Shown here piece after piece: positions 18,877-28,400 of a stretch of 47,949 nt of DNA (within the stretch, counting starts at the first letter, position 1; each line of letters begins with the position of its first letter). This DNA is from Magnetococcales bacterium (GTDB lineage: Bacteria > Pseudomonadota > Magnetococcia > Magnetococcales > UBA8363). The stretch spans positions 42,104-90,052 of the forward strand of contig JADGCV010000014.1 in the NCBI GenBank assembly GCA_015228815.1, given 5' to 3'. A program made the position numbers and the translations under genes. A model generated the notes under the pieces. It did no database searches and was not told the DNA's origin. It saw only the letters and a program-made list of their open reading frames with translations.

Positions 18877-19980
18877 ATGGAGAGAAACCAGGAAAAACTT
18901 GCGAATATGGTTCCCCAGGAAAACAACCCGACCATGCCGGACAATGGCGAAAAAGGTCACCAGGACTCCTTCGATACACCCTGGAAGGAAATTCTGGAAA
19001 CCTGTTTCCAGGATTTTCTGGCATTTTTTCTGCCGGTCGCGCACGATGGCATCGACTGGACAAAGGGCTATGAATTCCTTGACAAGGAGTTGACGCGAAT
19101 CACCCGCGAAGCCCAGACAGGCAATCGATTCATGGATCGATTGGTCAAGGTCTGGCAAAAAGATGGACAGGAGCGTTGGGTCCTGATTCATGTGGAAATC
19201 CAGGGAGATCAGGAAAAAGAATTCCCATCACGGATGTTCACCTATTTTTCCCGTGCCCGCGACCTCAAGCAGTGGCCTGTGGTCGGATTGGCCATCCTGA
19301 CGGACGAAAACAAAAACTGGCGGCCCAGTGAATTTCGTCAGGAACTCTGGGGCTCCCTGGTGATCTACCGATTCAACATTGTGAAATTGCTGGATTATGC
19401 GAATGATCTGGAAACCTTGGAAACATCGGATAATCCCTTTGCCATCGTGACTCTGGCGCACCTGCACGCTAAAATGACCAGAAACCAACCGGAAAAACGC
19501 CTGCAAACAAAATGGCGGATCATCCGCAGCCTGTACCAACACCGCTTCACCAGACAGCAGATCATCGATCTGTTTCGGTTTATCGACTGGGTGCTCAGCC
19601 TGCCAAACGATGCCGACCAGCGGTTTTGGAAAGAACTGACCAAATTTGAGGAGACTCGGAACATGCCGTACATCACGAGCGTTGAGAGAATTGGGATGGA
19701 AAAGGGCTTCCAGCAGGGCATCCAACAGGGCATCCAGCAGGGCATCCAGATCGGCGAGCAGCGCGGAGAGCAGCGCGGAGAGCAGCGCGGAGAGCAACGA
19801 GGAGAACAACGAGGAACGTTGAAGGGTATGATTGAAATCTTGTTGGACCAACTCCAGGAAAAGTTTGGCCCGGTACCCGAATGGGGGTCTTCCAAACTTG
19901 CCGAAGCGGACCAGGACACCCTGAAAAGGTGGAGCAAACGGATTCTCGGTGCGGAAAAAATCGAGCAGATCTTCCAGTGA
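18877..19980 (+). CDS. Rpn-family PD-(D/E)XK nuclease/transposase-like protein, tandem copy 2
   Basis: The 367-residue product equals copy 1 from PDNGEKG to the end, with a single amino-acid change found (TLKGMIE here, TLNGMIE in copy 1). The catalytic E107-I-Q109 is intact. Only the first 20 or so residues differ (MERNQEKLANMVPQENNPT). No convincing ribosome-binding site precedes the ATG at 18877. The ATG at 18907 is an alternative and lies where homology with copy 1 begins. It is therefore possible that this copy is translated poorly or from the internal start. Family and likely activity are as for copy 1. Keeping both frames intact implies a recent event or selection. Confidence 0.82.
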   Translation: MERNQEKLANMVPQENNPTMPDNGEKGHQDSFDTPWKEILETCFQDFLAFFLPVAHDGIDWTKGYEFLDKELTRITREAQTGNRFMDRLVKVWQKDGQERWVLIHVEIQGDQEKEFPSRMFTYFSRARDLKQWPVVGLAILTDENKNWRPSEFRQELWGSLVIYRFNIVKLLDYANDLETLETSDNPFAIVTLAHLHAKMTRNQPEKRLQTKWRIIRSLYQHRFTRQQIIDLFRFIDWVLSLPNDADQRFWKELTKFEETRNMPYITSVERIGMEKGFQQGIQQGIQQGIQIGEQRGEQRGEQRGEQRGEQRGTLKGMIEILLDQLQEKFGPVPEWGSSKLAEADQDTLKRWSKRILGAEKIEQIFQ

Positions 19981-20080
19981 TCCCTGGTGCGACCTGCCGC
20001 CGACATCGCGGCCAGGGACTGTTGATCGGACCTGGAAATGGTTGCCCGGCCCGGAAAACGGAGCGATGACATGACCTGCC
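18907..20080 (+). repeat. direct repeat unit 2 of the 1.2-kb tandem duplication
   Basis: This is the partner of the unit at 17696-18862. It is the probable original right boundary, because here the shared GACATGACCTGCC continues directly into an intact REC-PAS-PP2C gene. Confidence 0.88.
19711..19814 (+). repeat. 12-bp in-frame tandem repeats in Rpn copy 2
   Basis: The array has the same three QQGI and five EQRG units as copy 1, with the same codon variants in the same order. Neither array has changed length since the duplication. Confidence 0.9.
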
Positions 20081-21579
20081 GCGGCGGGGAAGAAAAAACG
20101 CTGATTCTGGTTGCCGACGATGATGAATTCATGCGGGCGGTCATCAACCAATATCTGACCAATGCCGGCCATGAAGTATTGATGGCCGCGGACGGGGCAG
20201 TGGCGGTAGAACTTTTCCGACACAACCATCCCGACCTTGTCCTGCTGGATGCCGACATGCCGGTGACCGACGGTTTCAGCGCCTGCACCCAGATCCGGCA
20301 AATCGCGGGAGATCGCGACGTGCCGGTGATCATGGTCACTGCCCTGGATGACGATGCCTCGGTCGCCCGCGCTTTTGCCGCCGGCGCCATGGAATATGTC
20401 AATAAACCAATAAAATGGTCTGTATTGAAACAAAGAATTCGACTGCTGGTGCAACAGAGGAAAACCCTCGAAACCCTTCGGGAACGCGAGCGACAGATTC
20501 GCCTGTTCATGCACAAAACCCCGGTTTCGATTGCGATGTTCGATCGGGAAATGCGTTATCTCCAGGTCAGTCATCGGTGGCTGGATGAATTCGGTCTGGT
20601 CAACCGACCGATCCTGAACCTGTGCCACTACGACATTTGCCCTGAGGAATCCCAACATTGGCGCAATATTCATAAACGCTGCCTCGATGGCGCCTGGGAA
20701 CGCCGGGAAGCGGATCCGATCACGGACAGCCAGGGTCATGTGAGCTGGTATCGCTGGGAAGCCTTTCCTTGGCAAAAGAACGATGGCGAAATCGGCGGCA
20801 TCATGATGTTCACCGAGAACATCACCCGGCAGAAGGAGTTGGAAAACGAAATCCGGCAACATCAACTCCGGTTGACCATGGAACGCGATCTGGTCGAGGA
20901 GATCATCACCCGCATGCGTCGGTCGGAAGAATTCGATGCCCGGTATTTGCGTTTTCTCCAGTCACCCGTCGAAAATACCACTGGCGATCTTCTCCTGTCC
21001 GCCTTTCGTCCCGATGGCGCCCAACACCTGTTGCTGGGCGATTTTACCGGCCATGGTCTCCCGGCGGCGATCGGTGGTCCCATGGTGGCAGACATTTTCT
21101 ATTCCATGACGCGCAAAAATCTTCCCCTGTTGGACATCGTCAACGAAACCAACCTGCGCCTCTGCCAAAAGACCCCCGCCGACATGTTCATGGCGGCGGG
21201 TTTTCTGGAAATCGCCCCCGACCGCCGTGGCATGACCGTCTGGAACTGCACCATTCCCGACATGCTTGTCTTCCGTCGGGGACGGCTGATCCATCGGTCG
21301 GTCTCGACCCATTTCGCCCGGGGGATGATCCACCACCCGGTCACTTCAGGGACGTTCCTGGAAGTGGAACCGGGAGATCGTATTTTCGCCTATACCGACG
21401 GATTCATCGAGGAACGCGACAGGGAGGAGCAAATGTTTGGCCAGAAACGGTTCGAAACCCTCCTCCAGCGCATGATTCAAGGCAATGAACCCCTGGAAAC
21501 CCTCCGGGAGACCCTCCGAAGTTATCGGGCCGGTCCATGCCAAAGCGACGACATGACCCTGGTCGAGGTGACCGTTTGA
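20071..21579 (+). CDS. REC-PAS-PP2C (SpoIIE-type) serine phosphatase response regulator
   Basis: The ATG at 20071 has GGAG 7 bases upstream and gives 502 residues; a longer frame from 20038 lacks a good site. A receiver comes first (about 10-130, phosphoacceptor D60 in LLDADMPVTDGF, KP lysine near 111). A PAS-like module covers about 145-265 and a SpoIIE-type PP2C phosphatase about 280-500. The phosphatase metal-binding acids are visible: D324 in GDFTGHG, D443 in YTDGFIE, and D493-D494 before MTLVEV. Proteins of this design dephosphorylate a STAS-domain antagonist, turning a two-component signal into a partner switch. A STAS gene follows directly, which strongly supports that pairing. The first 10 bases of this gene are duplicated at 18851. 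Confidence 0.92.
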   Translation: MTCRGGEEKTLILVADDDEFMRAVINQYLTNAGHEVLMAADGAVAVELFRHNHPDLVLLDADMPVTDGFSACTQIRQIAGDRDVPVIMVTALDDDASVARAFAAGAMEYVNKPIKWSVLKQRIRLLVQQRKTLETLRERERQIRLFMHKTPVSIAMFDREMRYLQVSHRWLDEFGLVNRPILNLCHYDICPEESQHWRNIHKRCLDGAWERREADPITDSQGHVSWYRWEAFPWQKNDGEIGGIMMFTENITRQKELENEIRQHQLRLTMERDLVEEIITRMRRSEEFDARYLRFLQSPVENTTGDLLLSAFRPDGAQHLLLGDFTGHGLPAAIGGPMVADIFYSMTRKNLPLLDIVNETNLRLCQKTPADMFMAAGFLEIAPDRRGMTVWNCTIPDMLVFRRGRLIHRSVSTHFARGMIHHPVTSGTFLEVEPGDRIFAYTDGFIEERDREEQMFGQKRFETLLQRMIQGNEPLETLRETLRSYRAGPCQSDDMTLVEVTV

Positions 21580-21664
21580 ACCGGGTGAACCGGACCGATC
21601 GCATCGGGATGATCGATCCATGAAAAACGACGTACTGTATACACCACGAAATCGGAGCCATTCC

Positions 21665-21961
21665 ATGTATCTCGAAGTCAAAAAGCAATCGAATGAAGTG
21701 ACGATCTTCATCAAAAATACGTTTGACTTCAAGATACGGACCGAATTTCGCAATGCCTATAAAGATGTTCCGCCAAACGTGGCGTATGTCGTCGATTTGC
21801 GCAACGTCGAAGCGCTCGACAGTTCAGGCATCGGCATGCTGATGCTCCTCTGGGAACACGCCGGTTCGGAGAGTTCCAATGTGACATTGGTCAACTGCCG
21901 TCCACGGATCAAACATTTATTTCACGCAGCGCAACTGGATAAGATTTTTCATATTCCCTGA
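21665..21961 (+). CDS. STAS-domain anti-sigma-factor antagonist
   Basis: The 98-residue product is a single STAS domain (MYLEVKKQSNEVTIFIKNTF). It carries the phosphorylation loop ALDSSGIGML, where S53 or S54 is the usual target. I chose 21665 because GGAG lies 8 bases upstream and the protein then has the typical STAS length; an in-frame ATG at 21620 would add 15 residues with no clear site. In partner-switch systems the unphosphorylated form binds and sequesters an anti-sigma or other kinase; a PP2C phosphatase reactivates it. The phosphatase is the adjacent upstream gene. No HATPase-type anti-sigma kinase is seen in the window, so the third partner is encoded elsewhere or replaced by another target. 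Confidence 0.9.
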   Translation: MYLEVKKQSNEVTIFIKNTFDFKIRTEFRNAYKDVPPNVAYVVDLRNVEALDSSGIGMLMLLWEHAGSESSNVTLVNCRPRIKHLFHAAQLDKIFHIP

Positions 21962-22028
21962 TCGTTCCATGGACGGGTCCCCTTGGCAACGATAAGCGAC
22001 AGGTTACGAAAAAATGGAGGAACGAACG

Positions 22029-22223
22029 ATGAACGATAAACCCTTGAGTCAGGCAGAGGACGCGGATGTCCGCCATGTCATGCAAGCCCTGGAACGGACC
22101 AGCCGTCGCGCCAGGGAAATTGCCTTTCAGACGCGCACCGCGCTGGTGGTGGTTCGGGAAGGACGATTGGTTCGGGAATATCCCGTCCATCCGGACATAC
22201 AGGAAGAGGTACAAGGACCATGA
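22029..22223 (+). CDS. 64-aa small charged protein of unknown function
   Basis: The ATG at 22029 has a clear GGAGG 9 bases upstream and is preferred over the in-frame ATG at 22014. The 64 residues have a predicted helical N-terminal half rich in Arg, Glu and Asp (ADVRHVMQALERTSRRAREI). A short strand-like part follows (TALVVVREGRLVREY) and then an acidic tail. There is no signal peptide or membrane segment. The stop overlaps the start of the next small gene (ATGA). It lies between the STAS gene and the giant surface-protein gene. I recognise no family; its position suggests a role linked to one or the other. Confidence 0.65.
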   Translation: MNDKPLSQAEDADVRHVMQALERTSRRAREIAFQTRTALVVVREGRLVREYPVHPDIQEEVQGP

Positions 22224-22318
22224 AGAAGATCACCCCGGATGATCCCTTGAAAAATACCAATGTCACGGTGGTCAAACGACAGCCTCCCCAGGTCGATGTC
22301 GCTGAAGAATCATCTTGA
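22220..22318 (+). CDS. 32-aa small protein overlapping the previous gene
   Basis: An ATG at 22220 overlaps the preceding TGA, and the frame closes at 22316-22318. The product begins MKKITPDDPLKNTNVTVVKR and ends in a short acidic tail. Purine-rich AGGAAGAGG and GGA elements lie just upstream, so translation by coupling is plausible. It is the last gene before the promoter region of the giant protein. A function cannot be assigned. It could be a small regulator, a peptide precursor or a non-functional coupled frame. Confidence 0.45.
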   Translation: MKKITPDDPLKNTNVTVVKRQPPQVDVAEESS

Positions 22319-22399
22319 CTTGGCGGTTATCCTGTTACGATACTGATCCATGGCTGGGTCGCATGGAGAAGGGGCAACTCCGACCAATTCGTGCAATTT

Positions 22400-22430
22400 T
22401 TGAATGTAGATTTTTTTTGAGATATATAAT
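22400..22430 (+). promoter_or_regulatory. candidate promoter for the giant surface-protein gene
   Basis: A perfect TATAAT (22425-22430) lies 19 bases after TTGAAT (22400-22405), inside a strongly AT-rich stretch about 70 bases upstream of the giant gene. The spacer is slightly long for sigma-70. The remaining leader is AT-rich until a GGAGGG ribosome-binding site next to the ATG. This would separate the giant gene from the signalling operon upstream. Confidence 0.4.
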
Positions 22431-22496
22431 TAAAGATTGTTTCTTCTCTATATAGAAAACTTTTGACACTCTTCCGCTCCGGAAGGGGAGGGATCG

Positions 22497-25400
22497 ATGG
22501 CCAAAGACCGTATCCTTGGGAAAAAAAATGGTATCGGACGCGCCTTGAAGTCACTGATCCAAGGGTCGTCGCGACACCGCCGGGTCACGGCCATCCGCCC
22601 GCGCCTGCTGCATGTCGAGGCGATGGAACCCAGGTTTCTCCTCTCCGGAGAAGGGCTGGTCCTCCCGCCGCCGGTCCCCGAACCGGATGAGACTCTTGAA
22701 GCCCCCTTGAACCAAAGCACGGCGGATCGGTGGAATACCAGCGCAGTCGCCGCCGAACATCAAAACGATTCGGTGGGCACCCAGGGGGAAAAGGCCCAGA
22801 CCGAAGGGGCCAATGAAATCATCTTTGTCGATCCCGCCGTCAGGAATCATGAAACACTGCTCGCCTCGGCCCTGCGTTCACGGCCTGGTCAATCCGAACC
22901 GGGACGGGTGGAGGTCGTCGTTCTGGACGCGAACCGGGACGGCATCGAGCAGATGACGATGTGGCTCGATGGCTACCAGAACCTTCAGGCAGTACATGTA
23001 TTGAGCCATGGCGACATGGCAGCGCTGCGCCTTGGAATCACGACCCTGAATCCGACCAACCTTGAACAGTACCGCGATCAACTGGCGGCGTGGAACGTGG
23101 CCATGGCCCCCGGGGCCGACCTGCTTCTCTATGGCTGCGACATCGCCTCCGGGGTCCAGGGAGAGACCTTCGTCGAACAATTGAGCCAATTGACCGGGGT
23201 CGATGTCGCCGCCTCGACCGACGCCAGCGGCAGCGCGGAAAAAGGTGGCGACTGGATGCTGGAAAAGGCGACCGGAACCATCGAAACCACCCCCCTCCAA
23301 GCCAATGACTACAACGACCTGATGGCCGTCGTCACTCCCGTCACGTCAGGGACGACCGCAACGACCATTTCTTCCACCGGGGCCTTCGATGCCGCGGAAA
23401 AACTGGCGTTGCAACTGAACGCATCGAGCGAACTTTCCCCGACGCTCCCTCTGGTCGATCTGTCGTTTGCCTCGCTGATCAAGACCAACGATGGTCGGTC
23501 CCTCGGAGACATCATCAGTTTCAAAACAACTTCGAACACCTCCGTCCTCGATGACTACCTGGCTACGGCTGGCAGCCACACCATGGGCGGATTGATGGAC
23601 CGGCTGGGGGATTATCTCAATGGCATCGGAGACTACAGCCATCTTGAATCCCTGGTGAACAACGCCGCCGGCGCCCCCGCCATCAGCTTTACGGCGACGG
23701 ACGATGTCCTGGACATCAACCTGACCCTGTCCCGGGAATTTTATCAGCGCTTCGGTTTCGGCGATGATTTGAAATCATTGGGGTTTGATTTTCAAACGGG
23801 TCAAGGAATCCCCCTGGTCGCCAACATTCATTATGCCGCGAGCCTTGACTTTGCCGGCGGAACCCTTGAGGTCACCACCCTCGACGCCCAGGTCAAGGCC
23901 AAATCGGCCTCCCTCGATACCGGGGCAATCCTGGGAATTCTTGATGTCACCGCCTCGGGAACGATGGTCTTTGACACGGGAAAAGTCGAGTTTCAACCCA
24001 TTGGCCCGAAAACGGCATTGGAAATCAAGGATCCGAGCGATGAAACCTTCGAAAGCGCCGACAATCTGATCGAGATCAAAACAGGAACGGTCCACAACGT
24101 CAAATCCAATTTTCATTTCGATCTGACCGGAACCGTTGGCTCCACCGCCCTTTCGACGCTTGCCGGGGGGACACCTCATGTGGATATTCTCTTCGGCGAC
24201 GGCACCACCGCCGTTCCCTGGAGTTCCATCCAATCCACCCCCATCACGGTGACGGCCAGCAACTTTACCCAGGTGCAACCCTTCGCCAGTCTGACCTCGA
24301 CGCAACTGGTCAACATGCTTCAGGACCTGGGCACCTATCTCGAACTGCTGCGCGACTCGGGACGGTTCGATGCCCTGATGCCCTTCACCGAACTCAAGGT
24401 CGGCCAGGCCCTTGATTTCAGCAAGGCCATCAACGATGTGATCGACAATCAACTGGCCACGACGCTGGTCTCGGGGTTGACGGCAAGCAAGGCCATCTCG
24501 CCAGTTCTCCCAGGCCAGTTTCCCCTCCCTTCCGGAAACGCCGCCTTCGACCTCTACATCAAACGACCCGGCGACGAACGGGTCTCGACGATCACCATCA
24601 CCATCGACAATGGCGAAACCTCCTCCTTCATCCATATCAACCAACTGGCGGAACTGATCGGTCAGAAGATCGCCACCGCCGTCAACGGACTGCTCGCCTG
24701 GTCCGGAGATCCCTTTGAAATCGAGGAATCGCTCAAAGGTGGCGCCACCATCGTTGGTTCCGACCGGAGCAGCGAGGAACAGACCCTCAAGATTCACGCC
24801 TCCTCCGGGACCTACCAACTGAAATTGGGATCGGGAGGCACGCTGACCGGAGACATTTCAGTATCCGCCTCTCCCATCGAGGTGCAAAACGCCCTGGAAT
24901 CGGTTCTCGGCGCAGGAAATGTCGTGGTGACCGGCAGGCCCAGGCATCTGCACATCGAGTTCGTCCGGTCCCTGGGGGAAACCGACCAATCAAGTCTCGT
25001 GGTGGTTCCGGGAAGTGTCACCGCGGGATCGCTGATCGATGTCTACGCCACCGAGTTCACCCTGGGCGATGATGGCCGCATGTGGGGCAAGCTCAATCTG
25101 GCCGAGGCCAATGTCGGTGACTTCACCATTCTCAGGGTCGCCCCCTCCTCGACCGTCAAGGTCAAACAGCTCACCCCCGGAGACGATGCTTCCGAGGCGA
25201 CACAACGCCTGACCATCGTCCATGGTGGCGGCTCTTCGTTTTATCTCAAGGGGAAAAGGGCGGACAATTCCGATTTTACCACCGCTGCCATCCCCGGTAC
25301 CGCCACCACTTCCGCCATCGCCAGCGCCCTTTCCGCGGTCCTGCCGGGGGTCACCGGATTATCGGTGACCGATGTCGGCGTCGATTATGCCGCCGACAAC

Positions 25401-28400
25401 GCAACAAAGGTCTTCGACATCGGTTTTGGCAAGAAGGATGGGGTCAACTATGGCGCCTATCCCGTGATGACGGTCGATACCACGACCGCCGGGACCTGGA
25501 CCAGTTCGGTCCCGGCCCAGGCGGTCATTTCAACGCACCAACAGGCCGTCCCTGCCGTCGGCGCCACACCGGCGAAGAATGAAATCCAACGCTTCTCCAT
25601 CGGCAATGCCACCGGTGGGCAGTATTCCTTCGGGGTCAGTCTGGGAACCCTCTTTTTCCAGAGCAACGCCATCACTCTGGGCAGCAGCGCCGCGACCATC
25701 GAAGCGGCCCTCGTCGGCATGTTCCAACAGGGTGTCCCAGGCTTTTCCGACAGCGATGTCAACGTCACCGCCGTCGCTGGCAAGGCCAACACCTTCGACA
25801 TCGAGTTCACCGGGATCTGGGCTGCCAAAGACTGCCCGCACCTGCGTCTGAACACCTATGCGCTCACCTCCGTCGCCGGCAGCGCCTACAATCCCCACAC
25901 CCGCCTGGGCTTTCTGGCCGAGGGACAGGATTCGACCGTCAACAAGGTGACCACCTTCGATACCTTCAACGAAATGATGGACCGGTTTCAGCATGCGATC
26001 AATACAACGCTCGCTTCCGGCTCCTTCTCGGTCGCTCCGACCTACGACAGCGCCACCAAAAGTTTGATGTTCAACGTCAAATTCGCCCCATCGGCGGAAA
26101 CCCTGGGGGTCCCTCTGACCTTTTCCAGCAGCATCGGCGACCTGTCGGCCCTGTCCGCCGAAACGACCCTGGACCTGTCCACCCAGACCACCTTTCAAAG
26201 CACCATCGGTTTTGATTTCGCCAACCTCAATACCTTTGGCTTGCGGGCGGGCGGGGCCTACACAGGCACGATCACCGCCAATGCGGCGAACACCGGAATC
26301 GTTCAACTGAGCGCTTCTTTTCCCTTTTCCGCCGATGCCACCTTCACCCTGAATCTTGACGGAGAAAGTTACGATCTCACGGTCGCCGCGAGCAACACCA
26401 CGGCCAATACCACCCGCGACGACCTGATCGCCGACTTTCAGACGGTCCTGAACGGCACGTCGGTCGTTTCCGGGGGACTGCTATCCCGACTCGGGTTTTC
26501 AACCCTGGGCCAGGCGGTCACAATGACGAAGAACGACAGCAATCAACTTCAATTCGTCATCAAAGCCACCGTATCCTCGGTCCAACTCACACCCAGTCCC
26601 TTGAGTTCCATGGTCAGTCTCCTGGGATTCAAGAACATGACTGCCTATCCATCGGCCAAGGCGGTGACGCTGGCAAGCAACGGGCGTCTGAGCGCCGCCG
26701 CCACCTTCAATCTTAAATTTGACCAGACCACCCCGGTCACGGTCACGATGGCCGCCGATGCCAGCAACACCCAGACCAGCGATCTGGTGGATGACTTGAA
26801 CACCGCCTTCGCCGCCACCAACATTGCCGCGCACAGTCATCTCGGCACCGGCGGCAAGGGCTTTTCCAACCTGGGCCAGGTAATCACAGCGATCCTGCGC
26901 AACGGCCAGATCGAGATTGTCACCCTTTCCTCCAAGATCGCCTCGCTGCAAATCCTGATCGACGGCACCAATCCCGCCACCACCGAACTTGGCTTCACTC
27001 CGGGACAGTTCGCCACGACCAACGGCGCCTATGTCTTTCTGAAAGACCCGGTCCTTGGAGGCAGCTACAGCGCCGTGGTTCACGGGCAAAGCGGGGCGAC
27101 CCCCGCGACCCTCCCGACCCCGGGCCAGGCAACACTCGGCATGCTGGACATCACCTTCGATACCCTGGGGGCCGATTATCAGGGAAGCATGAATTTTGAA
27201 TTGCGCAACGGTCTGGCGGGAGTCGCCGGCGACCGCATCAGCCTCAATGCCCTGTTCGACTCCGCCACCGCGCAGGAATCGCTTCTCGGTTTGGGCGGCG
27301 CCTTGCAGACAAGTACCACGGTTGCGGCAACCGGAGTTCCCTACCAGAGCAACGGCGAACTGCTGCGCGATGTCGGACTCACGGTGACCGTCGGCAGTCA
27401 GGAACTGGAGGTGGTGGTTCTCCGTTCGGCGACCCTGGGCAACACCTCGGTCAATGATCTGGCGGCGGATGTCAATGCCGCCATTCACACGGCATTGGTG
27501 GCGACTCTGGGCAGCGATCCCTACGCAGGTCACACCTTCGTCACCATCACCAACACCGGCACCGCCGGCGCCCCCAAGAATGTCCTGACCTTCGCCGCGC
27601 CGACGACCACCCTGACCCTGGCGGCCAATCCAGCCCAGATCTACAACGCCACCACGGGGGTTCTTCTGACCGACCTGCGCCTGTCCGTCACGGTGGCCGG
27701 ACTGGCGCAACCGGTCGATGTCATTGTCCGTACCAGCCGCGCCAGTACCAACACCTCCCTCGACGATCTGGTAAGCGATGTTTCCGAGGCGCTCAAATCG
27801 GCCCTGAATTCCGCCAAGAACAATTCTTCCGACACGACGGTCAAGGCCAACCTTGAAACCTTGATGGCGGCGACCGATCTGGTCACCCGAACCGGCTCGG
27901 TCCTGACCCTCAAGGCGGGAGTGGTCGCTGCCAAAGAGATTACCCTAAACAACTTGGCCATCAAGGGAAGGCTTCTGGAAGGTGATTATGTCACCGATCT
28001 GGTATTTCGCAATCAGGCGGGTACTGTGGGCACCCTTCCGACCGCCAAACTGGAACTTGCGGGCATCGGCATCCGGACTCCAACCGGAGTGAGCGCGACC
28101 GGCTTGAATCCGATCACGAAGATCACCATCGACGTCAGCAACATCGTCGATGCCCTCGCAGGGTCCAACCCCATGACGGCGGTGGTGGTGGTCCCTTCGG
28201 ACGGACTGGGCAATCTGACCCCCTTCAAGGATGTCTCCTGGTCGGAGGTTCGGACCGGCCTGGGTCACCTGGGAAGCCTCCTGGGCGACCTGGGGGCGCT
28301 GGGATCCTTCGGCGAGTTGGGCCGGGCGCTGCCGGTGCTGGGCCAGAGCGTTTCGGAGGTCTTCGATTTTTCGAGCCGATTCAAGAGTGTCAAAACGGAA

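Noticed and set aside
17645-19980. Rpn pair considered as an insertion sequence
   Set aside because: No terminal inverted repeats or target-site duplication were found; the boundaries fit a tandem duplication extending into the neighbouring gene.
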